This document shows positions 1 through 5,750 of a DNA stretch of 5,750 nucleotides, piece by piece (the first letter of the stretch is position 1; every line of letters begins with the position of its first letter). This stretch comes from Candidatus Sumerlaeota bacterium. Lineage in GTDB: Bacteria; CG03; SLGR01. The stretch covers positions 1 through 5,750 of the forward strand of contig SLGR01000248.1 in assembly GCA_007136585.1 (NCBI GenBank), in the 5' to 3' direction. The notes beneath the pieces are model-generated. The model was not told the origin of the DNA, did not search any database, and saw only the letters and a list, made by a program, of their open reading frames with translations. Both the position numbers and the translations under genes were made by a program.

Positions 1-785
1 AAAAAAGCCGCGGTGGGACGTATTTTTCCCAGAACACCCCGGGCGTGGTACCTGTAATTGAAGGCAAACGCAGCCGCCAGCAGCGCGTCCGTTCTTACCG
101 CCGTGAAGCTGTTATAGAAATCCGGTCTCAGCAGGCGGAAAAGCCGCGGGGTAAGAGGGAACCCGCAGAGCGAGCGGCTCTCAACAAGAAATCCGGCGCT
201 GATGAGAATCTCCTCAAGTATCCCCAGGGGAATACCCCTCTCCCTCAAGGTCAGTCCGGGGCGCCGGCGGCGCCAGTCCCCCAGGGATATGACCGGCTCC
301 CTGAGCACCATATACCCCCCCGGCCTGAGAACCCTGAAAAGCTCGCTCACAGCGTAACTTACCTTAGGTATATGGTGGAGGACTCCCAGGCAGGTAATAA
401 GGTCAAATTTTTCTCCGGCCAAAGGAAGCGCCCCGCCGGACCCGGGTTTGAGATACTCCGAGGGAACCCCGTGTATCTCCTTCCTGAGAAATGAATCCGA
501 AGGGTCAACAACCGTAATCTTCTCTACCTGGGATATAACGGGAAGAAACTCCTCCCCGTAGGCGCTTCCGAACCCCATAACCTCCGGGAACCTTCTGGAG
601 GGGAGTCGGCTGAAACCGTGAAAGTTGTTAAGGGCGTGATATATATACCTGTAACTTCCCCCTCCCCGGGCCGCAAGTCCGGCGTACCCCTCTCTTTCGT
701 CCGAGTACCACTCGGCGGCCTGCGCGGGGCTGAAATCATCCCCGTACAGGGTCTCCCCTTTAAAATATGCGTTATAATCTTCCAT
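1..785 (-). CDS. SAM-dependent methyltransferase, class I, 3' end outside window
   Basis: Translating the minus strand from the ATG at 785-783 gives 261 open codons to the window edge, so the gene is cut at its C-terminus. It is a Rossmann-fold methyltransferase of the Methyltransf_11 type. Visible motifs are VMGFGSAYG (about residues 69-77, a variant SAM-binding motif I), VVDPS (92-96, end of strand 2), FDLITCLGVLHHIP (127-140, motif II with the HH typical of the family) and LRPGGYMVLREP (153-164, motif III region). The N-terminus contains LYGDDFS and a WYSDEREGYA stretch, a pre-domain I recall from glycan-cluster methyltransferases. The late NYRYHARG segment suggests little protein is missing. 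The start is fixed by an in-frame TAA four codons upstream and by a TGATG overlap with the glycosyltransferase stop; no Shine-Dalgarno site is visible, so re-initiation is likely. Its place in a surface-glycan operon suggests a sugar or glycan substrate (inferred). Confidence 0.85.
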   Translation of the reverse strand, partial: MEDYNAYFKGETLYGDDFSPAQAAEWYSDEREGYAGLAARGGGSYRYIYHALNNFHGFSRLPSRRFPEVMGFGSAYGEEFLPVISQVEKITVVDPSDSFLRKEIHGVPSEYLKPGSGGALPLAGEKFDLITCLGVLHHIPKVSYAVSELFRVLRPGGYMVLREPVISLGDWRRRRPGLTLRERGIPLGILEEILISAGFLVESRSLCGFPLTPRLFRLLRPDFYNSFTAVRTDALLAAAFAFNYRYHARGVLGKIRPTAAF

Positions 786-1993
786 CAGGTAAATTTATGA
801 GCGGCGGCCTCCCTGTAAAGAGCCCGTATTTTTTCAATATACCTCTTCCAGGAAAACTCTCTCCTGACAACCCCGGCAGCGTTCTCTCCCAGGGATTTTC
901 TTTTCTCCGGGGACCCCGCCAGAAGAAGAACCGCGCTGATAAGCCTCTTTACCGCCTCCTCGGAAAGCCCGTAATCCCTGTAGGATGAGTCCGCTCTGTC
1001 AAAATCCACAAGAATACCGTTATAACCGTCGGTAATTATCTCGGGGAGCCCACCGACACGGCTGGCTATGACGGGTTTCCCGGAGGCCATAACCTCCAGA
1101 GCGGCTATACTCGTAGCCTCGGCCAGGGAAGGAAAGAGAGCAAAATCGCAGGCCGCTATATACTCCGGGACCTCCTTCTGCTGCAGAGTCCCGGGGAAAA
1201 TGAACCTCTCCGACACCCCCGCATCCTCCGTCTCACGAATCAGGCGGGCCCGCAGATCCGGCTCTCCCGCGGGAGATTCTCCCGCTATAATGAACCTTAT
1301 ATTCCTCTCCTTCTCAAGTATCCGGGGTGCCGCCCTGACAAGGTACTGTATACCCGTCTTGGGGGTAATGCGCCTGAGAGACAGAACCACTATCTCGCCG
1401 GGTCCGATCCCGTACCTCTCCCTGACTGCTCTTCCTGATAACCCGGGACAGAAGGCGCCGGTATCCACCGCGTTCGGGAAAACCCTGACCTTCTCTTTCT
1501 CAGCCCCCCCTTTTACGCAGCGCTCTCCCAGTTCCGAAGAGGCCGCGATCACGGCGTAAGCCCTGGAGAAACCCAACTTCAGAAAAGGTCTCTTAAAAAG
1601 GCTTGAGGCATCGTTTAATATCGCCCCGTGGGCGGTTATTACAAGGGGAGTTTTCAGAGTCCCCGAGATAAACCCCCCGAGGGTTCCTTCCGGGATGACC
1701 TGGTGAGCGTGTATTATATCAAACCTGTTTCTCCTGTTCTCGGAAAGAACCCGTGAGACCTTATTTAAAGCCCTGGAGGGGCGCCTCATAAAAAGATTCC
1801 GCCCTTCTCTGAAAACCTTAAACCCCTTCTCCGCGCGGGTATTTTTGAAAATCTTTTCCTGTCCGGGCTCAAGGTGCCCTATTACGCTGATATCGTCCCC
1901 TGCTTCAGCCAGCCCGGAGGCAAGCTCCCATATATGGTTCTCTATCCCTCCCATAACCGGCGGGAGGTGCGCCCCTATTATACAGACCCTCAT
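785..1993 (-). CDS. Glycosyltransferase family 4 (GT-B fold)
   Basis: This 402-residue protein is a retaining GT4 glycosyltransferase, normally cytosolic or peripheral at the membrane, moving a sugar from a nucleotide-sugar to a growing lipid-linked glycan. The N-terminal acceptor domain has the glycine-rich loop PPVMGGIENHI (about 11-21), DIIHAHQ (92-98) and the VITAHG stretch (118-123). The C-terminal donor domain has VFPNAVDT (171-178), LSLRRITPKTGIQYLVRAA (204-222) and the EX7E signature, with E292 and E300 in EATSIAALE, followed by GKPVIASRVGGLPEII (305-320). These are the complete family landmarks and the length is normal, so the enzyme looks intact. The ATG overlaps the stop of the preceding methyltransferase gene (ATGA) and has a strong GGAGG site seven bases upstream. 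Donor sugar and linkage cannot be deduced. The EX7E motif points to a retaining mechanism by family knowledge. Confidence 0.95.
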   Translation of the reverse strand: MRVCIIGAHLPPVMGGIENHIWELASGLAEAGDDISVIGHLEPGQEKIFKNTRAEKGFKVFREGRNLFMRRPSRALNKVSRVLSENRRNRFDIIHAHQVIPEGTLGGFISGTLKTPLVITAHGAILNDASSLFKRPFLKLGFSRAYAVIAASSELGERCVKGGAEKEKVRVFPNAVDTGAFCPGLSGRAVRERYGIGPGEIVVLSLRRITPKTGIQYLVRAAPRILEKERNIRFIIAGESPAGEPDLRARLIRETEDAGVSERFIFPGTLQQKEVPEYIAACDFALFPSLAEATSIAALEVMASGKPVIASRVGGLPEIITDGYNGILVDFDRADSSYRDYGLSEEAVKRLISAVLLLAGSPEKRKSLGENAAGVVRREFSWKRYIEKIRALYREAAAHKFT

Positions 1994-2640
1994 TTCAGGG
2001 CCTCCAGCACGGCCCCGCTCCGCATCCTGCCCGGTCCGGCCGCGTAAAGGATATCCTCAATTAAAAGCGCAGCGGAAGCGGGTATAAGCCCCCGGGCATA
2101 CAGCCTCCCCATCCCCACAGGCCTGCGCTGAGAACTGACTGATATCTTCTCCTGGAGAAACCCCGCATTGAGCGCGCCTCTCCTGAGCGACTCACGGGTC
2201 ATTGGAGAAATATGGGTCGGGTCATCGTAAAAACGCCTGTAAGCCGAGGAGAAATCAGGGGTGGCCAGGACCAGCAGTCCGCCTTTGCGCAGGACCCGGT
2301 ATAGTTCGGAGATAAAAGAGAGGGGGTCCTCCAGGTGCTCTATCACGTGCCAGCAGTGAATATTATCAAAACTTCCGTCGGCGCAGGGGATCCCGCGGTT
2401 CAGGTCGGCTTCCTCAGCCTTAAACCCCCTTTTCCTGCACTCGGCCACGCCCCGGCTGTCGGAATCAATCCCGGTTATTCTTCCGGGAGAATGGGCTATG
2501 AAATTCCCCACGCTGCACCCTGCGTCAAGGATATTTCCATCCCTCTTCCCGAAGTATCTCAGGTAGTGAAGCTCCGTGCGCTTTCCGGCTCCGGCGACCC
2601 TGTAATGAAGCTCAGCGAACCTGTATTTTCCCTTACCCAT
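1990..2640 (-). CDS. SAM-dependent methyltransferase, class I, glycan-cluster type
   Basis: The 216-residue product has a full class I methyltransferase core: motif I ILDAGCSVGNF (about 37-47), the acidic strand-2 end GIDSD (57-61), EADL (77-80), motif II FDNIHCWHVIEHLEDP (91-106) and LRKGGLLVLATPD (117-129). It then has DDPTHISPMTRESLRRGALNAGF (139-161); the DPTH..P.T pattern followed by an AGF segment is common in methyltransferases of polysaccharide clusters, so O-methylation of a sugar or terminal residue is a reasonable inference. I chose the ATG at 2640 because GGGGAG lies six bases upstream and it sits one base after the flippase stop. A GTG at 2679 would add 13 residues (RSEAPADYGEYK-like, weakly conserved in character) and overlap the flippase gene by 38 bases, with a weaker AGGA site. 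The protein is not similar in its motifs to the other methyltransferase in the operon, so the two are not a recent duplication. Confidence 0.9.
   Translation of the reverse strand: MGKGKYRFAELHYRVAGAGKRTELHYLRYFGKRDGNILDAGCSVGNFIAHSPGRITGIDSDSRGVAECRKRGFKAEEADLNRGIPCADGSFDNIHCWHVIEHLEDPLSFISELYRVLRKGGLLVLATPDFSSAYRRFYDDPTHISPMTRESLRRGALNAGFLQEKISVSSQRRPVGMGRLYARGLIPASAALLIEDILYAAGPGRMRSGAVLEALK
2001..2005 (-). promoter_or_regulatory. Shine-Dalgarno site for the GT4 gene
   Basis: The minus strand reads GGAGG seven bases before the ATG at 1993. It lies inside the last codons of the upstream methyltransferase gene, which supports both that start and translational coupling through the ATGA overlap. 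Confidence 0.8.
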
Positions 2641-2641
2641 T

Positions 2642-4090
2642 TTATACTCCCCGTAATCCGCCGGCGCTTCCGATCTCACGCCTTATCCTGCCAACAACAC
2701 CTGTTGCCGCAATTATCGCCGCATAAACAAGGGCCCCGGAAATTATCCGGAGAAAGAGAGCCGCGCCTGATATGAGAAAAACCGCAAAACACATCCCCGC
2801 CGCCGCAAAAGCCGGACCGGCCAGTATCCTGAAATACCTGATACTGAACCTCTGTTTCTCAAGGCAGAAGAGCCCCAGAGCCAGCATAAGCGAAGAGGTC
2901 ACCAGGGTCGTCAGAGCGGCCCCCGGAAACCCGTACCGGGGTATAAGGATAAAGTTAAGTGCTATATTAAGAATAACGCAGAAAGCGGAGATCTTTGTAA
3001 GGGTCTTCTGGCGGTTAAGGGAGTTAAGGGCGGTGCCGGTTATATAGCTCAGAAACACAGCAAGGAGCGTCCACGAGAGTATCCTGAGCGCGGCCGCCGA
3101 TTCAAGGAAATCCTGACCGTATAAAAAAAGAGTGATCTCTTCCGAAAGAACCATAACCCCGGCGGCCAGGGGAAGCCCGAGTATTAAAAGAAACTCAAAG
3201 GCCATCGGATACGCAGTTTCAAGTTTTTCCCGGGACTCTATAAAGAAACGGGAAAACACAGGGTAAAGGGAGGCCGCAAACATCTCCGGAATAAAGTTAA
3301 GAGCGCCGGTGACCCTGTGGGCGGCTCCGTACCAGCCCACCGCCATACTCCCCTTCATTGACTGCAGCATAACCGAGTCTATCCGGTAATAGATTACCCC
3401 AAGAACCGAGATCACTGCAAAGGGCCAGGCCCGGCTCAGCATACTCCTTATGAACCTGATATCCGTCTTCCCGGATAAAAACTCCCCGGGACTGATGAAC
3501 CCTCTTGAGAAAACAATCACCATACCGAATACAAGACGCATAAAAGAAACAGCAACGTAGACAAGGCCAATACCCGCAAGCCCCCAGCCCTGACTTCCTG
3601 CAAAGAGCACCGAGAGAAGCAGGGCTGTTTTCATAAACACGTTCAGAAAAGCCTCATACTCCATCCTCTCAAAGGATCTCAGGTATGCCGAGATGAACCC
3701 GTTGAAGGACTCGGCTATCCCGTAGAGGGCTATCAGCCTTACAAGTTCGGCTATATCCTCCGGGTAACCCGCCAGGGAGGCCGTCAGAACTATAACCCCG
3801 TAAACAACCGCTCCCAGGATAACCCTCAGGAGAAGAGCGTTCCTGAAGTATAACGCAGCAAGCTCCTTCTTCCGCGCCACTTCCCTTATCATAAACGCGT
3901 TTACCCCCAGGTCGGCAAAAACTGTGAAGATAAGGACAAAGGAGAGTGAAAAATTAAACTTCCCGAACCCCTCGACCCCCAGCAGCCTTGTAAGGATAAT
4001 AACCGTGAAAAAGAAAAGGAGCTTCCCCAGGATATGGGAGCCCATCAGGAGAGAGCTGTTCCGGGCTATCCTCCGGAGTGTGCCTCTCAC
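2642..4090 (-). CDS. Polysaccharide flippase, Wzx-like (MOP superfamily)
   Basis: This 482-residue, very hydrophobic protein has the length and topology of the Polysacc_synt/Wzx family, which moves undecaprenyl-linked oligosaccharides across the inner membrane. The N-terminus RRIARNSSLLMGSHILGKLL (about 6-25) is followed by the family hallmark TRLLGVEGFGKFNFSLSF (34-51) and FADLGVNAFMIREVAR (58-73). The second half begins with WPFAVISVLGVIYYRIDSVML (222-242), SMAVGWYGAAHRV (248-260) and a MFAASLYPVFSRF stretch (270-282), also typical. About 12-14 membrane segments are apparent, with charged residues mainly in short loops. The start is a GTG whose last two bases are the first two of the upstream ligase's TGA (GTGA overlap), preceded by a GAGG-like site in AAAGAGGCGAG; the N-terminal alignment with the family supports it over the internal ATG at residue 16. 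Substrate is unknown. A MATE-type drug exporter is far less likely given the neighbours and motifs. Confidence 0.93.
   Translation of the reverse strand: MRGTLRRIARNSSLLMGSHILGKLLFFFTVIILTRLLGVEGFGKFNFSLSFVLIFTVFADLGVNAFMIREVARKKELAALYFRNALLLRVILGAVVYGVIVLTASLAGYPEDIAELVRLIALYGIAESFNGFISAYLRSFERMEYEAFLNVFMKTALLLSVLFAGSQGWGLAGIGLVYVAVSFMRLVFGMVIVFSRGFISPGEFLSGKTDIRFIRSMLSRAWPFAVISVLGVIYYRIDSVMLQSMKGSMAVGWYGAAHRVTGALNFIPEMFAASLYPVFSRFFIESREKLETAYPMAFEFLLILGLPLAAGVMVLSEEITLFLYGQDFLESAAALRILSWTLLAVFLSYITGTALNSLNRQKTLTKISAFCVILNIALNFILIPRYGFPGAALTTLVTSSLMLALGLFCLEKQRFSIRYFRILAGPAFAAAGMCFAVFLISGAALFLRIISGALVYAAIIAATGVVGRIRREIGSAGGLRGV
2647..2652 (-). promoter_or_regulatory. Shine-Dalgarno site deciding the methyltransferase start
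   Basis: The minus strand reads GGGGAG six bases before the ATG at 2640. It is embedded in the last codons of the flippase gene. Its good match and spacing favour the 2640 start over the alternative GTG at 2679. Confidence 0.7.
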
Positions 4091-5502
4091 CTCGCCTCTT
4101 TTAACTCAGGGGACTTTTCCCGGCTTAAAAGCATCCCGGCCTGAAGCCAGAAAAGCATCCCCACGTTGTCGCTTATATTAAAATTATCGGCCTGGGCGTG
4201 AATTATAAACCAGAGAAACCCGCAGAGCAGGCAAAGCGCAAGGCGTTTCCCGTAAGGATCGGATGAACCCCGGAATTTCCTTATCCCCCCGGCGAAGATA
4301 TAAAAAAACATCCACAGAAATACACCAACCCCCGCAAACCCCAGGAAGAGCCCCGCGGTAATGAAAATATTATGGGGAAGGATATCCGGGTACGTTCCCA
4401 GACCGGTACCGAAGGGGTTCTCAATAATATACTCCACCGCGTCCCTTGACTGGTTTACCCTCCACCTGAACCCGGACTCCGTCCGGTCGAACCCCCTTAC
4501 AGGGATAACCCTCGTATGGAAGATAACCGCTATAACCGCGATCAGCGCGGCGTAAACCGCAAGTCTCTTCCACCTTCCTTTCCCCTTAAAGGCGAGGAAT
4601 ACAGGAAGCGAGAGCGCGAAGGCGAGAAGCCCTGTCTTGGACCCGGTCATCATCAGGACCAGCCCGAAAATAAGAGGCGGAAGAAAATCCAGGTATAGTT
4701 TATTTTTTTCCCGGAAAACCTTCAGCGTGTATATAAGAAAAAAGATAAGCCCCAGGAACCCCGCCAGATTATTTGCGTTAGCAAAGGTCCCGAAAGCCCT
4801 TATATCTCCCCCGGGAGCCAACCAGTTGACTCTCTCGTCCCTGAGACGGTCGGAATCAATGAATATAAAAAGCGGGGAGCTCTCTTTGGCGAACTCCTCC
4901 CTGATAACCTGGCGCGGGCGCTCAACTCTGAGCCCCCATACCCACTGCCCCGCTGTAAACAAAATGAGTATAAGCCCCGAAAGGACCGCTGTCTTTACAA
5001 CCCTTGCCCGCAGCCGCCTCCCTGCCGCCCTGTACCCGAAAAGGAAACTTGCCGCCGGGACCAGCCACCTTAGAGCTGTCCTTAAGGAAACGCCCCTGTC
5101 AACGCTCCAGAGAAGCGAGACCCCGGTCAGAATAATATAAAGCAGGATAGGGAGAGGAAAATCCCGGAGGAGCGAAACCGGGTTCTTCCAGAAACGACGG
5201 TGCTCAGCGAACTTGAGAAAAACCGCAAGGAGAATCAGGTGCAGGAAACTCACGGTATACTGCCCGGCAAGGTCAAAGAAATAAAGGTTATAAGGGATCA
5301 GGAAAACAAATCCCAGAAGAAGTGGTTCGTACTCAAAGAAACGCCACAGGGTAAAAACAACCGCCGCAGCTATGATAAACCTCCCGGCCTCCGGCGGCAG
5401 ATATACCATATTAAAGAACCAGGAAAGAAACGCACCCGCGGCAACCGCACCCGCGGCCCCGAGGAAACCTTTTATACGTTTTCGGCGTTCTTTATTATCC
5501 AT
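4087..5502 (-). CDS. O-antigen ligase/polymerase family membrane protein (Wzy_C domain)
   Basis: This 471-residue protein has about 12 predicted membrane helices and the Wzy_C (O-antigen ligase) signature. It shows GTFANANNLAGFLGL (about 238-252), the TGSKTGLLAF helix start (286-295), then an outer-face loop (about 329-379) with GFRWRVNQSRDAVEYIIENPFGTGLGTY (344-371) and PHN (376-378), followed by ITAGLFLGFAGVGVF. In WaaL-type ligases, arginines and an H-N pair in this loop take part in glycan transfer, and candidates R346/R348 and H377 are present. By family knowledge it would transfer an undecaprenyl-linked glycan to an acceptor on the outer face of the inner membrane; Wzy polymerases and protein O-glycosyl ligases share the domain and cannot be excluded. 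An extra hydrophilic stretch at 191-237 precedes the core motif. It is the first gene of the operon; ATG at 5502 has only a weak purine-rich site (GGTAGAG). An ATG four bases further upstream reaches a stop after three codons, so it is not the start. Confidence 0.9.
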   Translation of the reverse strand: MDNKERRKRIKGFLGAAGAVAAGAFLSWFFNMVYLPPEAGRFIIAAAVVFTLWRFFEYEPLLLGFVFLIPYNLYFFDLAGQYTVSFLHLILLAVFLKFAEHRRFWKNPVSLLRDFPLPILLYIILTGVSLLWSVDRGVSLRTALRWLVPAASFLFGYRAAGRRLRARVVKTAVLSGLILILFTAGQWVWGLRVERPRQVIREEFAKESSPLFIFIDSDRLRDERVNWLAPGGDIRAFGTFANANNLAGFLGLIFFLIYTLKVFREKNKLYLDFLPPLIFGLVLMMTGSKTGLLAFALSLPVFLAFKGKGRWKRLAVYAALIAVIAVIFHTRVIPVRGFDRTESGFRWRVNQSRDAVEYIIENPFGTGLGTYPDILPHNIFITAGLFLGFAGVGVFLWMFFYIFAGGIRKFRGSSDPYGKRLALCLLCGFLWFIIHAQADNFNISDNVGMLFWLQAGMLLSREKSPELKEAR

Positions 5503-5668
5503 ACATCTCTACCAGGGCTGTAAACCAGTTCTTCACCTAATCTCTTAAGAAACATCCCTTCCGGATACCGGAAGAATTACCCCAAGCCCGCTCTATCTCT
5601 TTCCCGGCGCAGCTCAGGGGAAAAGAAAATACATAAGTTTTACGCGGGTAAGTTTGAAAAACAGTAAG
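5503..5668 (-). other. Non-coding leader of the glycan operon
   Basis: Between the candidate promoter and the ligase ATG there are about 160 bases with no convincing gene. The stretch contains two possible stem-loops (arms 5600-5605 with 5618-5623, and the perfect hairpin at 5558-5574). A 27-codon open frame at 5472-5555 begins in it and runs into the ligase gene in another frame. I do not recognise a known riboswitch consensus. Such leaders before surface-polysaccharide operons sometimes carry antitermination signals, but no clear JUMPstart/ops sequence is present. Confidence 0.5.
5558..5574 (-). promoter_or_regulatory. Perfect 7-bp hairpin in the operon leader
   Basis: The arms CTTCCGG and CCGGAAG are exactly complementary around a three-base TAT loop in the minus-strand transcript. 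No T-run follows, so it is not a standard intrinsic terminator in either direction. It lies 56 bases upstream of the ligase start, and could stabilise the 5' end, pause RNA polymerase or bind a dyad-recognising regulator at the DNA level; these roles are inference. Confidence 0.5.
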
Positions 5669-5697
5669 ATAATAGAAAATTATACCTTAAAAAGCAA
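5669..5697 (-). promoter_or_regulatory. Candidate sigma70-like promoter for the operon
   Basis: On the minus strand TTGCTT (5697-5692, -35-like, 3 of 6 consensus bases) and TATTAT (5674-5669, -10, 5 of 6) are separated by 17 bases. A perfect TATAAT also occurs at 5684-5679 but lacks a recognisable -35 at the right distance. Transcription would start near 5662. The region is strongly AT-rich compared with the genes, as expected for a promoter. Confidence 0.4.
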
Positions 5698-5716
5698 AAC
5701 GCCCTTCATAGGGCAT
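5689..5716 (-). terminator. Probable intrinsic terminator of an upstream gene
   Basis: The minus strand forms GCCCT-ATGA-AGGGC (5714-5701), extendable by one T-G wobble and one A-T pair to seven base pairs. It is followed by TTTTGCTTTTT, a U-rich tail broken by GC. It would end transcription of a minus-strand gene entering from the right edge. That gene's end is not identifiable: one minus frame closes with TAA at 5741-5739, about 23 bases before the stem, while the other two stay open into the hairpin. Confidence 0.55.
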
Positions 5717-5750
5717 CCGGGCTCTTTCAGGTATATGCTTAACATAAAAA

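Noticed and set aside
260-274. GC-rich inverted repeat GGCGCC-GGC-GGCGCC
   Set aside because: It falls in coding sequence for four consecutive arginines (residues 172-175) of the partial methyltransferase, with no T-run, so it is explained by CGC/CGG codons.
45-494. 149-codon plus-strand open frame
   Set aside because: It lies antisense to the partial methyltransferase, whose motifs are clear. Its translation is rich in P, R and G without domain motifs, the usual shadow of GC-skewed codon use.
524-739. 71-codon minus-strand open frame
   Set aside because: It is a shifted frame inside the methyltransferase gene that starts at 785; the in-frame translation with VVDPS and VLHHIP motifs is the real one.
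1068-1559. 163-codon plus-strand open frame
   Set aside because: Antisense to the GT4 gene over its conserved donor domain; the sequence is low in motif content and shows no start signal.
2640-2679. GTG start at 2679 for the middle methyltransferase
   Set aside because: It would create a 38-base overlap unlike the other junctions, has a weaker ribosome site, and the added residues show no family feature; the ATG at 2640 with GGGGAG is preferred.
4637-5140. 167-codon plus-strand open frame
   Set aside because: Antisense to the ligase gene, which has a full set of family motifs and membrane helices; no domain is recognisable in this frame.
5503-5522. JUMPstart/ops-like antitermination element (GGTAG in the leader)
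   Set aside because: Only a GGTAG core near the ligase start resembles the ops sequence; the flanking bases and the longer JUMPstart pattern do not match, so RfaH-type control is not supported.

Overview
The window holds one left-facing (minus-strand) block of five tightly packed genes for building and exporting a cell-surface polysaccharide. Behind it, at the right end, is a 248-base non-coding leader. In transcription order (right to left) the genes are: an O-antigen ligase/polymerase-family membrane protein (4087-5502), a Wzx-type polysaccharide flippase (2642-4090), a class I SAM-dependent methyltransferase (1990-2640), a GT-B family 4 glycosyltransferase (785-1993) and a second, unrelated SAM-dependent methyltransferase that leaves the window at the left edge (1-785). 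The last gene has no stop codon inside the window, so a search for closed ORFs misses it; its frame, motifs and start are nevertheless clear.

The junctions are GTGA (4-base overlap), a 1-base gap, ATGA (4-base overlap) and TGATG (1-base overlap). Translation is therefore probably coupled, with all five proteins made from one mRNA. The right-hand intergenic region carries a minus-strand hairpin with a T-rich tail (probable terminator of an upstream gene outside the window), a candidate sigma70-like promoter and a leader of about 160 bases with two possible stem-loops.

A plausible joint role: the glycosyltransferase adds a sugar to a lipid-linked glycan on the cytoplasmic face, the methyltransferases modify sugars or chain ends, the flippase moves the lipid-linked glycan across the inner membrane, and the ligase/polymerase transfers or polymerises it on the outer face. 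The sugar identities, and whether the product is O-antigen, capsule, exopolysaccharide or protein-linked glycan, cannot be read from the sequence.

The organism is a bacterium, judging by the Shine-Dalgarno sites, the hairpin terminator and the gene types. Frequent AGG/AGA arginine and ATA isoleucine codons, together with many CCC and GGG codons, are seen in all five genes. This fits a thermophile or a deep-branching uncultivated lineage better than an enterobacterium, but the phylum cannot be assigned. I see no mobile element, tRNA, rRNA or CRISPR array. The gene set belongs to known families; I found no convincing undescribed system. The most unusual points are the leader region and the pairing of two different methyltransferases with a ligase.
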